Shown here one piece after another: positions 42,843 through 53,420 of a DNA stretch of 64,000 bases. The stretch is taken from positions 198,623-262,622 of the forward strand of contig NZ_JAKZKX010000002.1 in NCBI RefSeq assembly GCF_022808715.1, given 5' to 3'. This DNA comes from Fundidesulfovibrio agrisoli (GTDB lineage: Bacteria; Desulfobacterota; Desulfovibrionia; Desulfovibrionales; Desulfovibrionaceae). Both the position numbers and the translations under genes were made by a program. Numbering within the stretch: the stretch's first letter is position 1; each line of letters opens with the position of its first letter. The notes beneath the pieces were generated by a model. It searched no databases. It was not told where the DNA came from and saw nothing but the letters and a program-made list of their open reading frames with translations.

Positions 42843-44390
42843 ATGCCATCGGCCGCACCGCCCCACGTGAGCCCCATGCGAGAAGCACTCGACGCCTTAT
42901 ACGGAAGCCTGCCGATGGCAGTCGTGCTCGCCGACGACGACTACCGGGTTTTCTACGCCAACCCCGCCTTTTTCACATTGACGGAATGCACCCTGGCCGA
43001 CCTGGAGCTCATGGAGTTCCGCGACGTGCTGAGCATGTTCTGCCTGGGCCTGTGCGGCGACATCTCCGAACTTCTGGAGTCCTCCGGGGGCTGGCGCGAC
43101 ATCGACAAGCCCGTGGCCATGCGCGACGGCGGCCTGGCCTGGGTCCGCGTGCGCACCGACATGAGCCCGCTGCCGCAGGGCGGCACGGCGCACCGCCTGA
43201 TGGTGGACAACATCACCCGCTACAAGGTGGCCATCGAGGGCCTGCTCAACCGCAAGAACCTCTACCAGTCCATCGTGGAGACCCGGCCCGACCTCATCTG
43301 CTGCTTCCTGCCCGACTGGAGCCTCACCTACGCCAACACGGCCGCCAGCCGGTATTTCAACATGGACCGCGAGACCATCCTGGGCCAGCACTTTCTGCTG
43401 CTGCTCCCGCCCGAAGTGCGCGAGCTGTTCGGCCAGGCCGTGGACACCATCACCACGGACAACCCCATCGCCGAGTTGGAGCTGCGCGTGGACGGCGACG
43501 AGGAAGGCCGCCCGCTCTGGCTGCGCTGGATCATCCAGGGCTTCTTCTACCGCACCGGCCACATCAAGGATTTCCAGGCCACCGGCCTGGACGTGACCGA
43601 CCAGAAGGTCACCGAGTCGCAGTTCATGCACGCGGACAGGCTGGTCTCCCTGGGCACGCTGGTCTCCGAGGTGGCGCACGAGATCAGCAACCCCAACAAC
43701 TTCATCATGCTCAACGCCCCCCTGGTGCTGGACCTCTGGAACGCGGTGAGCCCCCGCCTGCGCGAGCTGGCCGACAAGGAGCCTGGCGCGGCCCTGGGCG
43801 GCATCCCCCTGGACGACGTGACCGCCCACGTGCCCCAACTGCTCGGCGGCATCATCGAGGGCTCGCAGCGCATCCGCGACTTCGTGCGCGAGCTCAAGAA
43901 CTTCGCCCGGCAGGACATGGAGAGCGGCTTCGAGATGCTCTCCGTCAACGACGTGGTCCAGACCGCCGTGCTGCTCATGAGCAAGACCATCGGCATGCAC
44001 ACCAGCCGTTTCTCGGTGCGCTACGGCGCGGGCCTTCCCCCGGTGCGCGGCCGCAGGCACCGCCTGGAGCAGATCGTGGTCAACCTGGTGCAGAACGCCT
44101 GCCACGCCTTGCGCTCCCCCGAGCAGGGCATCGAGATCGCGACCACCCACGACGAGCAGTCCGGCAGCGTGCGCATCAGCGTGATCGACCAGGGCGTGGG
44201 CATACCCCCGCAGGACATCCCCCGCGTCACCGACCCCTACTACTCCACCAAGCGCGAGCAGGGCGGCACGGGCCTGGGCCTTTCCATCAGCCTCTCCATC
44301 GCCCGCGAGCACGGCGGCAGGCTCATCATCGAATCCGAACCCGGCGAGGGAACCACGGCCGCCATTGCCCTCCCCGCCGCCATGCAGTAA
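42843..44390 (+). CDS. PAS-domain sensor histidine kinase
   Basis: This 515-residue cytosolic kinase has no transmembrane helix. It has two PAS domains (about residues 15-125 with VVLADDDYRVFYANPAFF, and 135-255 with LICCFLPDWSLTYANTAASRYF). A HisKA-type dimerisation domain has the phospho-accepting His in SEVAHEISNPNNF, and the HATPase domain has NACHAL, DQGVGIPPQDI and GGTGLGLSISLSI. It ends 10 bases before a sigma-54 response regulator gene, its obvious partner. The signal is unknown. GAGGG lies six bases before the chosen ATG. Confidence 0.93.
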   Translation: MPSAAPPHVSPMREALDALYGSLPMAVVLADDDYRVFYANPAFFTLTECTLADLELMEFRDVLSMFCLGLCGDISELLESSGGWRDIDKPVAMRDGGLAWVRVRTDMSPLPQGGTAHRLMVDNITRYKVAIEGLLNRKNLYQSIVETRPDLICCFLPDWSLTYANTAASRYFNMDRETILGQHFLLLLPPEVRELFGQAVDTITTDNPIAELELRVDGDEEGRPLWLRWIIQGFFYRTGHIKDFQATGLDVTDQKVTESQFMHADRLVSLGTLVSEVAHEISNPNNFIMLNAPLVLDLWNAVSPRLRELADKEPGAALGGIPLDDVTAHVPQLLGGIIEGSQRIRDFVRELKNFARQDMESGFEMLSVNDVVQTAVLLMSKTIGMHTSRFSVRYGAGLPPVRGRRHRLEQIVVNLVQNACHALRSPEQGIEIATTHDEQSGSVRISVIDQGVGIPPQDIPRVTDPYYSTKREQGGTGLGLSISLSIAREHGGRLIIESEPGEGTTAAIALPAAMQ

Positions 44391-44400
44391 TCGCCAGGCC

Positions 44401-45809
<1,409 letters not shown>

Positions 45810-45810
<1 letters not shown>

Positions 45811-46007
45811 GGAGGAAGGCCTCCGGTGGCCAAAGAGGGCTCCGCCCTCTCTGGATTCTCCCGCCAAAGGAACTTCGTTCCTTTGGAATCCATTTCCGCT
45901 TCGCATTCATTGCGTATTACCGACGAGAACGCGACCACACCGATAGCAAGGCGAAGCTGTTTGGGAGTGCAGAGGGCGCAGCCCTTTGCCCGCCGGAGGC
46001 TCCTCCT
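45810..46007. repeat. Pair of ~40-base inverted repeats enclosing a hairpin; REP/MITE-like element
   Basis: Left copy 45810-45850 and right copy 45971-46007 are inverted and match at 34 of 37 aligned positions with two short gaps. Each contains a GCCTCCGG core and a GAGGGC/GCCCTC hairpin. Between them a perfect 10-bp stem with a TTC loop occurs at 45864-45886 (CCAAAGGAAC / GTTCCTTTGG). The element fills the space between convergent genes and encodes no protein I can support. Confidence 0.65.
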
Positions 46008-46024
46008 GAATCAAACCGCCCCGC

Positions 46025-47344
46025 CTACAGCCATCCTGGCAGCCCGTCCAGAATAAACTCCCCCGTCCGTAAGCTGAGCCGCAACCGCCAGTCCCGCGCC
46101 GTTTCCAGCCGCACCCGCACGTCCCACAAGAACTCCTGATGCCCCGGCCGTCCGCCCAGGACGGCGAACCGCGACAGCCCCTTCGCCAGCCAGCGCAGGC
46201 CTGCAATTCTTTCGGCGCGGTCGATGACGGGAGCCTCCCAGTCCGGGCCGCGCCCACCATCCGAGCCCTGCGCCAGCTCCGCCGCTCGCGTACCCGCCCT
46301 ATGCCCGAACACCTGCGTGGCCAGCACCATGCCTCCGCCGATGCGGTTGGCCCCGTGCATCCCGGTGGCGCACTCACCGCAGGCCAGCAGGCCCTGCACG
46401 CGGGTCTGCGCCCATTCGTCGATGACCGCCCCGCCGTTGCTGGCGTGGGCCATGGGCGCGACACGCCCCTCTTCCAGCCGCACCGTGCCGTCCTGCTCCA
46501 TCATCGCGGCCAGGGCCAAATCCACGGCCGAATCCTCCAGCCCGTAGCCGAACGGGCAGTGCCCCCGGCGCGCCCCTGCCAGCGCCGGGTCCGCGCCGCT
46601 CCAGTCCCCGGGTTGGAAGAAGCGCTTCCCCGGCACCGTGCCCCACATGTATTGCAGGTACCCGCAGTTGGCCATGTCCGCTCCTGCGTGCGCCAGCAGC
46701 CCGTGGCTGTACCCGGGCGCCCCCGGCCCGCTCATGGTGTGCCGGAACAGCCTCGCCGGGCCGCCCAGAGCCGCGACCACAGCCCTCGCACGCACCGGAA
46801 CGGCCGCGCCGCCGCCCACAGGCAGGAGCAGCGCGCCAGGCTCCCTACCGCCGCGAACGGATACAGGCAGGACACCCGGCACGAACAGGCACCCCAGGGC
46901 GTCCAGCCGGGCCTTGAAACAGCCCCAGGCGCGTTCAAGGCCCTTGAACACGTAGGCCCGGCGGGAATCAGGGGAGAAGCAGGAGGAACGGGGAATCAGC
47001 GCGCCGCGCTCGTCGCGCTCGAAGGGCAGGCCCAGCCCGATCAGGTCGGCCAGCCGCGCCGCGCCCTCCTCCGCCTGGATGGCGAGCAGGCGCGCATCGA
47101 GAACGGCCTGGCCCCGGTTCAGGGCCTGGACCTCACGCACGTATTGTTCGCGCTCGGAGTCGTTCAGGCAGACGTGGACGCCCAGGGCGTCGTTGCGGTT
47201 GGCGAAGGAGGAGCCGGAGGGGACTGAAGCGAGGGAGACGACCGCCACCCGCAGTTTCGGGGCGGCGGACAAACAACTCAGCGCGGCGCGCAGCCCGGCA
47301 AGGCCGCCGCCGAGGATCAGCACGTCCACCCGTGAGGGCGGCAC
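46025..47344 (-). CDS. FAD-dependent oxidoreductase related to fumarate reductase / L-aspartate oxidase
   Basis: This 439-residue flavoprotein has the N-terminal FAD motif VLILGGGLAGLRAAL and the C-terminal FAD-binding motif LLACGECATGMHGANRIGGGMVLATQVFGHRAG. SGSSFANRNDALG near residue 43 is the family's substrate-side segment. It is about 100 residues shorter than NadB and SdhA because the C-terminal helical domain is reduced, so I do not name it nadB. It starts with GTG six bases after the TPR gene stop, as last gene of a six-gene minus-strand group. No Fe-S partner subunit is adjacent. Confidence 0.8.
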   Translation of the reverse strand: MPPSRVDVLILGGGLAGLRAALSCLSAAPKLRVAVVSLASVPSGSSFANRNDALGVHVCLNDSEREQYVREVQALNRGQAVLDARLLAIQAEEGAARLADLIGLGLPFERDERGALIPRSSCFSPDSRRAYVFKGLERAWGCFKARLDALGCLFVPGVLPVSVRGGREPGALLLPVGGGAAVPVRARAVVAALGGPARLFRHTMSGPGAPGYSHGLLAHAGADMANCGYLQYMWGTVPGKRFFQPGDWSGADPALAGARRGHCPFGYGLEDSAVDLALAAMMEQDGTVRLEEGRVAPMAHASNGGAVIDEWAQTRVQGLLACGECATGMHGANRIGGGMVLATQVFGHRAGTRAAELAQGSDGGRGPDWEAPVIDRAERIAGLRWLAKGLSRFAVLGGRPGHQEFLWDVRVRLETARDWRLRLSLRTGEFILDGLPGWL

Positions 47345-47350
47345 GGGCCC

Positions 47351-48160
47351 CTAGGCTCCCTTGCCCTGCTTGTTCAGGGCGAAGGTGAGCATCTTCTGGG
47401 CCTGCACGAACTGCGGGTCGAGCTTGAGGGCCAGCTTGGCGGCCTTCTCTGTCTTGTCCCAGCGTTCCCAGTCGATGTAGAGGCGGCCCAGGTTGAAATA
47501 GAGGTTGGGGTCGTCCTTGGCGTAGTTCACGGCGCGCATGAAGTACTTCTCGCCCAGCTCGAACTGGCCGAGCTTGCGCAGCACGATGCCGATGCGGTTG
47601 TAGAGCCTGAGCTGGTCGGGGCTCAGGTTGAGGGCTTCGTCCAGGTAGCCGAAGGCGTCCTGGAACATCTCGGCCTGGATGTAGATCTCCGCGATTTCGG
47701 CGCGCAACTCCGCATCGTTGGGGAACTCCCGGCAGAGGGAGGCGAAGGTCTTGCGGGCCTGGTCGAAATCCTTGGCCTCAAGCTGCTGCAGGCCCAGGGC
47801 GATGCCCTCGGCCCGGCGCTTGGAGCGCCCCTCCATCTGATCCTTGGCCTCCTCCACGGTGTTGGCCTGCAGCTCGCGCAGCAGCTCCCGCAGAACTTCC
47901 AGGAGGCCTTTTTCGTCCCCCGCCACGTAGGGGATAATGAGCGGATACAGCTTGCGCAGCGTCCTGTTGTTGTTGAGCTGGTAAACGGCCTGTTCGATGA
48001 GCTTGCCGAACTCGTCGCGCTCCGCCTTCATCAAGGGGGCCTTGAGGATGGCGGCCACGGCCTCGTACAGGGCGTTCACCGCGGGAAGCGGCTTCACCTG
48101 CTTGAGGTACGAGTTGACCTCGCTGATCTGTTTCCTGGCCTTGGTGAGTTCGGCGGACAT
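47351..48160 (-). CDS. Tetratricopeptide repeat protein (paralogue 1)
   Basis: This 269-residue helical protein has an N-terminal helical region (1-115) and four or five TPR units from about residue 125 (AEIAEIYIQAEMFQDAFGYLDEALNLSPD, VLRKLGQFELGEKYFMRAVNYAKDD, LGRLYIDWERWDKTEKAAKLALKLDP). It is related to the TPR protein at 50921-51748 in length, layout and repeat phrases. No signal peptide. It lies 21 bases after carA. The function is not clear; a scaffold for protein assembly is usual for such repeats. Confidence 0.85.
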   Translation of the reverse strand: MSAELTKARKQISEVNSYLKQVKPLPAVNALYEAVAAILKAPLMKAERDEFGKLIEQAVYQLNNNRTLRKLYPLIIPYVAGDEKGLLEVLRELLRELQANTVEEAKDQMEGRSKRRAEGIALGLQQLEAKDFDQARKTFASLCREFPNDAELRAEIAEIYIQAEMFQDAFGYLDEALNLSPDQLRLYNRIGIVLRKLGQFELGEKYFMRAVNYAKDDPNLYFNLGRLYIDWERWDKTEKAAKLALKLDPQFVQAQKMLTFALNKQGKGA

Positions 48161-48181
48161 TTCCCACCTTCCTGACGGCTT

Positions 48182-49312
48182 TTAGCGACCAAGCTCCCTG
48201 CGCAACATCTCCCGGTAGCGGACGAAGAAGGACCGGCTGTCGTGGGGTCCCGGCCCGGCCTCGGGGTGGTACTGGATGGCGATGATGGGCTTCTTGGTGT
48301 GCGCGAAGCCTTCCAGCGTGTTGTCGTTCAGGTTCACGTGGGTCATCTCCACGTTGTCCAGGCTGGCCAGGTCCACGCAGAAGCCGTGGTTCTGGGAGGA
48401 GATCTCGATGTGCCCGGTGGCGATCTCCTTCACGGGGTGGTTCAGGCCGTGGTGGCCGAACTTGAGCTTGTAGGTCCTGCCGCCGAGGGCCAGGCCCAGC
48501 AGCTGGTGGCCCAGGCAGATGCCCGCCGTGGGGTAGTCGTTCACCAGCAGGCTGGTGGCGTGCACCATGTCGGTGAGGGCGGCCGGGTCGCCGGGGCCGC
48601 TGGAGAGGAAAATGGATTCGGGGTTCAGCTTGCGCACCTGCTCGGCGGTGAAGAAGGCCGGAACCACCAGCAGATCGAGCCCCTGGGCAACCAGCAGACG
48701 CAGGATGTTCCACTTGATGCCGCAGTCGAAGGCCACCACGCGCGGGCCGGTGCCGGGCCAGTCGTACCCGCCGTCGGGCTTGAGGGCCACGATGCGGGGC
48801 CTGCCGTTCTCCCAGACGTAGGGTTCCTTGGGGGTCACCGCGTCGGCCAGGTTCAGGCCTTCCATGGAGGGCAGCTCCTGGGCCTGGCGCACGAGGTCCC
48901 GCGGGTCGGAGCATTCGGTGGAGATGATGCCGCGCTGCGCGCCGTGCAGGCGCAGGTGGCGGGTCAGGGCGCGGGTGTCGATTCCCTCGATGCCCATGAC
49001 GCCGTGGCGCTCCAGGTAGGCGGGAAGGCTCTCCTTGGCGCGCCAGTTGGAGGGGGTCTTGCAGCATTCCTTGACGATGAAGGACGCGACCCGGACGCGG
49101 TCGGACTCCACGTCCTCCAGGTTGACGCCGTAGTTGCCTATATGGGGGTAGGTCATGCAGACCATCTGGCCGGTGTAGGAGGGGTCGGTGAGGACCTCCT
49201 GGTAGCCGGTCATGCCGGTATTGAAGATGACCTCGCCGCCTGCGCGGCCCGAACCGGTGAAAGAGGCGCCTTCGAACCAGGTGCCGTCCTCAAGGGCAAG
49301 AAAAGCTCTCAT
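48182..49312 (-). CDS. carA: Carbamoyl-phosphate synthase small subunit
   Basis: This 376-residue glutamine amidotransferase has the N-terminal CPSase domain ([36 protein letters not shown]) and the class I GATase domain with the catalytic Cys in [16 protein letters not shown] and His/Glu in [14 protein letters not shown]. With CarB it makes carbamoyl phosphate for pyrimidines and arginine. The ATG at 49312 has GGAG seven bases upstream, preferred over one seven codons earlier. carB is not in the window. Confidence 0.95.
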   Translation of the reverse strand: MRAFLALEDGTWFEGASFTGSGRAGGEVIFNTGMTGYQEVLTDPSYTGQMVCMTYPHIGNYGVNLEDVESDRVRVASFIVKECCKTPSNWRAKESLPAYLERHGVMGIEGIDTRALTRHLRLHGAQRGIISTECSDPRDLVRQAQELPSMEGLNLADAVTPKEPYVWENGRPRIVALKPDGGYDWPGTGPRVVAFDCGIKWNILRLLVAQGLDLLVVPAFFTAEQVRKLNPESIFLSSGPGDPAALTDMVHATSLLVNDYPTAGICLGHQLLGLALGGRTYKLKFGHHGLNHPVKEIATGHIEISSQNHGFCVDLASLDNVEMTHVNLNDNTLEGFAHTKKPIIAIQYHPEAGPGPHDSRSFFVRYREMLRRELGR

Positions 49313-49373
49313 TGATGCTCCAGAAAACCGCATGAGCGGCGTGAAATGGCGGGGCCTTCGGCCGGACAGGTGC

Positions 49374-49401
49374 TGTATAATGCCGGGGGCCTGTTCGTCC
49401 A
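49374..49401 (-). promoter_or_regulatory. Possible internal promoter for carA
   Basis: On the minus strand TGGACG, a 16-base spacer and TATACA, in the 99-base gap between ddl and carA. Confidence 0.3.
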
Positions 49402-49411
49402 GTGCGTTGTT

Positions 49412-50317
49412 CTATTCCCTACCGGAAAGGCCCAATTCTATCAGCCGCCCCACCAGGGCCGTATAGTCAAGCCCCACGGCCCCCGCAGCCCTGGGCAGCA
49501 GGCTGGTGGAGGTCATGCCCGGGAGGGTGTTGACCTCCAGCAGCACCGGGGCCTGCCCGGTGAGGATGAAGTCGGAGCGGCTGCAGCCCCGCAGGCCAAG
49601 GGCCTTGTGAGCGGCCAGGGAGGCGCGCTCCACCGCCGCGAGAATCTCGCCGGGCAGGGGCGCGGGGCAGATCTCCTCCGCGGCGTCCTTCACGTACTTG
49701 CTTTCGTAGTCGAAGAAGACTCCGGCCTTGGGCTTGATGAGGATGGGCGGAAGGGCTTCGTCGCCGAGCACGGCGCAGGTGACCTCCAGCCCGTCCAGGG
49801 CGGGCTCCACCAGCACCTCCCGGTCGCGCTCGAAGGCGGCGGCCAGGGCGGCGGGCAGGCCGGACTCCTGGCGCACCAGGCTCATGCCCAGGCTGGAGCC
49901 GCCGTTGTTGGGCTTGAAGAACGCGGGCAGGCCGAAGCGGGGCCGCCAGGCCTCGCCGGGGTGGGCCACCAGCAGTTCCCAGTCGGCCGTTTCGAGGCCG
50001 CAGGCGCGGAACACCTGCTTGGCGGCGGCCTTGTTCAGGGCCAGGAAGGAGGCAGCCGGGCCGCTGCCCTGGTAGGGGCAGCCGGCCGCGTCCAGGATGG
50101 CCTGGATCAGGCCGTCCTCGCCGGGGGAGCCGTGCAGGTTCAGGAAGGCGAAGTCGTGCCGCCGGGCCTCGGCGGTGAGGGAATCGAAGCTGTGCAGCGG
50201 GTCGAGGAAGGTGACCGCGTGCCCCAGGGCGCGCAGGGCGGCGTCGATGTTGCGCGCCCCGCTCAGCGAGACGTCGCGTTCACTCGACCATCCGCCCGCT
50301 ATCAAAAGTATCTTCAT
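49412..50317 (-). CDS. ddl: D-alanine--D-alanine ligase
   Basis: This 301-residue ATP-grasp enzyme starts [21 protein letters not shown], with [19 protein letters not shown], the [17 protein letters not shown]-binding segment and [19 protein letters not shown] at the C-terminus. It makes the D-Ala-D-Ala dipeptide of peptidoglycan. Its start overlaps the end of the HD-domain gene by 38 bases. The length is normal. Confidence 0.95.
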   Translation of the reverse strand: MKILLIAGGWSSERDVSLSGARNIDAALRALGHAVTFLDPLHSFDSLTAEARRHDFAFLNLHGSPGEDGLIQAILDAAGCPYQGSGPAASFLALNKAAAKQVFRACGLETADWELLVAHPGEAWRPRFGLPAFFKPNNGGSSLGMSLVRQESGLPAALAAAFERDREVLVEPALDGLEVTCAVLGDEALPPILIKPKAGVFFDYESKYVKDAAEEICPAPLPGEILAAVERASLAAHKALGLRGCSRSDFILTGQAPVLLEVNTLPGMTSTSLLPRAAGAVGLDYTALVGRLIELGLSGRE

Positions 50318-50924
50318 GGAGGTCCACCCCGAGTAGGTTTCCGAAGGCCTCTTCTATCATCGCGGACTGCTGCCGCGATTCGGCCAGCCTGTCGCGCACG
50401 TATTGCGTGCTGCCGTAGCGGGAGTAGAGGTCCTCGAAGCGTTCGTCAAGCGTGACTACCGTGTCGTGGCGGACCCGCTTGTCCCCGTAGATGATGGCCA
50501 GCGGCAGGAAGAAGGCCCGCACGTCTACATGCCAGGGCCAGTGCACGTGGTGCACGATGCCCATGGAGAGCAGCGGATTGCCCGTGGCCTGCTCCATCCA
50601 GGCTCCGCCCAGCTGGCTGTGGTTGCCTCCGTGGCGGATGGTGTAGGTCTTGGCGATGTCGTGCAGCAGGGCCGAGGCGCGCACCGTCTGCACGTCCACA
50701 TCCAGCCCGGCCCGCTTGCCCAGCAGGGCCAGCCGGGTGGCCACCCGGGCCACGCCCAGGCTGTGCTGGCGGATGTGGGGCAGCATGCAGTAGCGGTCCC
50801 AGAATTCGTAGCACTGCATGTCCGTGGGCGCGGGGGGCATGTCGGCGGGGCTGGGCAGGCACGGAGCCTCCAGCCCGCCGTAAACCTGCCAGGGCGCGAG
50901 GGGCTGGGCGGATGCGGGCTTCAC
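50280..50924 (-). CDS. HD-domain hydrolase-like protein, 214 aa
   Basis: This protein has the HD signature: His in [18 protein letters not shown] in [12 protein letters not shown], and later His-Asp residues ([14 protein letters not shown]). This is the metal-dependent phosphohydrolase fold of nucleotide or c-di-nucleotide hydrolases. The GTG start at 50924 overlaps the preceding TPR gene stop (GTGA), so translation is coupled; longer starts lie inside the TPR gene. The end overlaps ddl by 38 bases. The substrate is unknown. Confidence 0.85.
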   Translation of the reverse strand: MKPASAQPLAPWQVYGGLEAPCLPSPADMPPAPTDMQCYEFWDRYCMLPHIRQHSLGVARVATRLALLGKRAGLDVDVQTVRASALLHDIAKTYTIRHGGNHSQLGGAWMEQATGNPLLSMGIVHHVHWPWHVDVRAFFLPLAIIYGDKRVRHDTVVTLDERFEDLYSRYGSTQYVRDRLAESRQQSAMIEEAFGNLLGVDLHEDTFDSGRMVE

Positions 50925-51748
50925 AGCAGGTCCCTGCAATGGCGGGTGGCAAATTCCAGGGCCTTTCGCGCCGGGCCGAGCGTGGGGTCGATCTCCAGTA
51001 CGCGGCGCAGCGTCTCCTGGGCGTGGTTCCATTTCCCCGCGTCGATGTAGACCCGCGACAGGTTGAACAGATAGTTCACGTTGTTCTCGTCCTTCTCCAG
51101 CGCGGAGCGGTAGGCGCGCTCGGCGTTGTCGAACTGGCGGATCTTCCGGAAGGCCACGCCCATCATGGCCATGCTCTTGTGATCCTGCCGGTCGATGGCC
51201 ACGGCCTTCTCAAGAAAGGTGATGCACTCGATGTGATTGATGTCGAAGAGCATCTTGCCGATCTCGGCCTGGAGCGGCGCATCGCCGGGGAAGTCGGCGC
51301 TCAGGCGGCCAAGGTGCTGCACGGCCCCGTCGAAGTACCTCTGGGCGATGAGCTGGCGGCCCTTTTCCATGCGGTCCGTGCGGGATTGCAGCCGGGCCTC
51401 CTCGGCCTCGCGCTGCCGGTCCTGGCGCAGGGAGCGCATCTTTTCGGGCAGCTCCCGCAGACGCGAGAGGAGCTGGAGCTCGTTGCGGGGCACGTATTCC
51501 AACGGCTCCGGGCACATCTGCTTCACCACTGGATCAAGGCTGATGAGGTGCACCGCCTTGGTGAGCAGATCCTGGTATTCCTTCTTTTCCTGACGGATCA
51601 GGACTCCGCCGTGCTTTATGTAGGCGTACAGGCCGTAGACAGCCGCCTTTATGGCGTCTTCCACCGAGCCATCCTTGAGGATGGAAACGATGTTCAACAA
51701 ATGTTTTCGCGCCTGGACAATGATGTCCTGGGGTTCCAGCTCGCTCAT
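50921..51748 (-). CDS. Tetratricopeptide repeat protein (paralogue 2)
   Basis: This 275-residue helical protein (starts MSELEPQDIIVQARKHLLNI) has an N-terminal helical region, a charged linker (about 95-115) and TPR units from about residue 125 (GRQLIAQRYFDGAVQHLGRLSADFPGD, GVAFRKIRQFDNAERAYRSALEKDENN, LSRVYIDAGKWNHAQETLRRVLEIDPT). It is a paralogue of 47351-48160. It is the first gene of the minus-strand group TPR-HD-ddl-carA-TPR-flavoprotein. Confidence 0.85.
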   Translation of the reverse strand: MSELEPQDIIVQARKHLLNIVSILKDGSVEDAIKAAVYGLYAYIKHGGVLIRQEKKEYQDLLTKAVHLISLDPVVKQMCPEPLEYVPRNELQLLSRLRELPEKMRSLRQDRQREAEEARLQSRTDRMEKGRQLIAQRYFDGAVQHLGRLSADFPGDAPLQAEIGKMLFDINHIECITFLEKAVAIDRQDHKSMAMMGVAFRKIRQFDNAERAYRSALEKDENNVNYLFNLSRVYIDAGKWNHAQETLRRVLEIDPTLGPARKALEFATRHCRDLL

Positions 51749-52093
51749 ACGACACCGTCTGAAGGCCACATCGGCCGGATTACCTGACTTAAGAGCCATT
51801 ACCACGCCACGCGAGGCTTTTGCAAGCCAAATCTGGCGGCATGGAATGCCTGGGAGCCGATATACTGCATCCGGGCAACAATCCGCCCAAGAGAGACGAC
51901 AGTCTCCGCCATGAGGGGGCTCCCGGCAGAATTATGTACCCCCCGGGTATGAATTCCAGATGTCAGAACCATGTAAGGAGGTTCATCTTCCGCCTCCCGG
52001 CCTTGACTTGCCCGCTTGGAGCCACCATATACCCGTGCATCCAGTCGCGGCGCTTCCATTTCACAACGCCGCATCATTTTGGGAGGTTCACCC
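51749..52093. other. 345-base divergent intergenic region between the TPR operon and hypCDE
   Basis: No supportable gene is present. A promoter-like TTGACT with CATATA at 17 bases lies at 52003-52031, directed at hypC. I see no strong promoter for the minus strand and no convincing sigma-54 site. Confidence 0.5.
52003..52031 (+). promoter_or_regulatory. Candidate sigma-70 promoter for hypCDE
   Basis: TTGACT, a 17-base spacer and CATATA (or TATACC at 19 bases). It lies 63 bases before the hypC start. Confidence 0.4.
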
Positions 52094-52321
52094 ATGTGCC
52101 TGGCAGTCCCCATGGAAGTGAAGCACATCGAAGGAGAGGTCGCCGACGTTGAAATCGGCGGCGTCCGCAAGCAGATCCGTCTCGACCTCATCGAAGACAA
52201 ACCCGCCGTGGGCGAATTCGTCATCATCCACGCAGGATTCGCGATCAGGATTCTCAACCGCGAAGAAGCGCTGGAAACGTTGAAGATTTTCCAGGAGGGA
52301 TGGAATCTTGACCTCATCTGA
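52094..52321 (+). CDS. hypC: Hydrogenase maturation chaperone HypC
   Basis: This 75-residue protein starts MCLAVPMEVKHIEG; the essential Cys2 and the MCLAVP start identify HypC/HybG. It carries the Fe(CN)2CO unit with HypD during assembly of the [NiFe] hydrogenase active site. GGGAGG precedes the ATG. It overlaps hypD by 14 bases. Confidence 0.96.
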   Translation: MCLAVPMEVKHIEGEVADVEIGGVRKQIRLDLIEDKPAVGEFVIIHAGFAIRILNREEALETLKIFQEGWNLDLI

Positions 52322-53414
52322 TCCCCTCCGCGACCCGGCGCGTTGCAAGGAGCTCCTGGCTCAGATCGAAGAATCCGTCAAAGGCTCCACCCTTCGCTTC
52401 ATGGAAGTCTGCGGCACCCACACCGTGGCCCTGTTCCGCAGCGGCGTGCATTCGCTGCTGCCGAAATCCGTGGTGCACCTCACCGGCCCTGGCTGCCCCG
52501 TGTGCGTGACGCACGAATCCGAGGTGGCCGCCTATCTCGAGCTCGCAGGCAAGGAGGGCGTCATCATCGCCACCTTCGGCGACCTGATGCGCGTGCCCGG
52601 CCCCGGCGGCGCCAGCCTGAAAAAGGCCCACGCCGAGGGAGCCCGCGTGGAGGTGGTCTATTCGCCCTTCGACGCCCTGGCCATCGCCCGCGACAACCCC
52701 GGCGACAAGGTGGTCTTCCTGGGCATCGGCTTCGAGACCACCACCCCCACCGTGGCCGCCACCGTGCGGATCGCCCGCCAGGAGGGGCTCAAGAACTTCC
52801 TGGTCATGCCCTTCCACAAGCTGGTTCCCCCGGCCCTGGACGCCCTGCTCTCCGACCCGGACATGGCCGTGGAGGGCTTCATGCTGCCCGGCCACGTCTC
52901 CGCCATCATCGGCATGGAGCCCTACAGGCCCCTGGCCGAGCGCTACCGCATCCCCGCCGTGGTGGCCGGTTTCGAGCCGGTGGACCTGCTCCAGGCCATC
53001 CTGCTCATGGCGGAGATGAAGCGCCAGGGCAAACCCAAGGTCATCAACAACTACAAGCGCGTGGTGGCCGACGAGGGCAACCCCAAGGCCCGGGCCATCG
53101 TGGCCGAGGTCTACAAGCCCGTGGACGCCCTCTGGCGCGGCATCGGCACCATCCCGCTCTCCGGCCTGGGCTTCACGGACGCCTACCGCGCCTACGACGC
53201 CTTCGAGGTGCTCGGCGTGGAGCTCAAGGCCTCCAAGCCGCTGCCCGGCTGCCGTTGCGGCGAGGTGCTCAAGGGCATCATGCGCCCCGACGAGTGCCCG
53301 CTGTTCGGCAAGGCCTGCACCCCGGCCCAGCCCGTGGGCCCGTGCATGGTCTCCACCGAGGGCAGTTGCGCCGCGTACTTCAAATACCAGATCGACCTCA
53401 ACTCCGACCGGTAG
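52308..53414 (+). CDS. hypD: Hydrogenase maturation protein HypD
   Basis: This 368-residue Fe-S protein has the HypD signatures FMEVCGTHTVALFRSG, GPGCPVCVT, GIGFETTTPT, GHVSAIIG and, at the C-terminus, the four-Cys cluster region (PGCRCGEVLKG, DECPLFGKACTP). It reduces and assembles the Fe(CN)2CO moiety with HypC. The start is a TTG inside the end of hypC, suggesting translational coupling. Confidence 0.96.
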   Translation: MTSSDPLRDPARCKELLAQIEESVKGSTLRFMEVCGTHTVALFRSGVHSLLPKSVVHLTGPGCPVCVTHESEVAAYLELAGKEGVIIATFGDLMRVPGPGGASLKKAHAEGARVEVVYSPFDALAIARDNPGDKVVFLGIGFETTTPTVAATVRIARQEGLKNFLVMPFHKLVPPALDALLSDPDMAVEGFMLPGHVSAIIGMEPYRPLAERYRIPAVVAGFEPVDLLQAILLMAEMKRQGKPKVINNYKRVVADEGNPKARAIVAEVYKPVDALWRGIGTIPLSGLGFTDAYRAYDAFEVLGVELKASKPLPGCRCGEVLKGIMRPDECPLFGKACTPAQPVGPCMVSTEGSCAAYFKYQIDLNSDR

Positions 53415-53420
53415 GGCTCC

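Noticed and set aside
51828-51848. TGGCGGCATGGAATGC near the TPR/hypC intergenic region as a sigma-54 promoter
   Set aside because: Spacing between GG and GC is 11 bases, not 10, and the rest of the consensus is poor.
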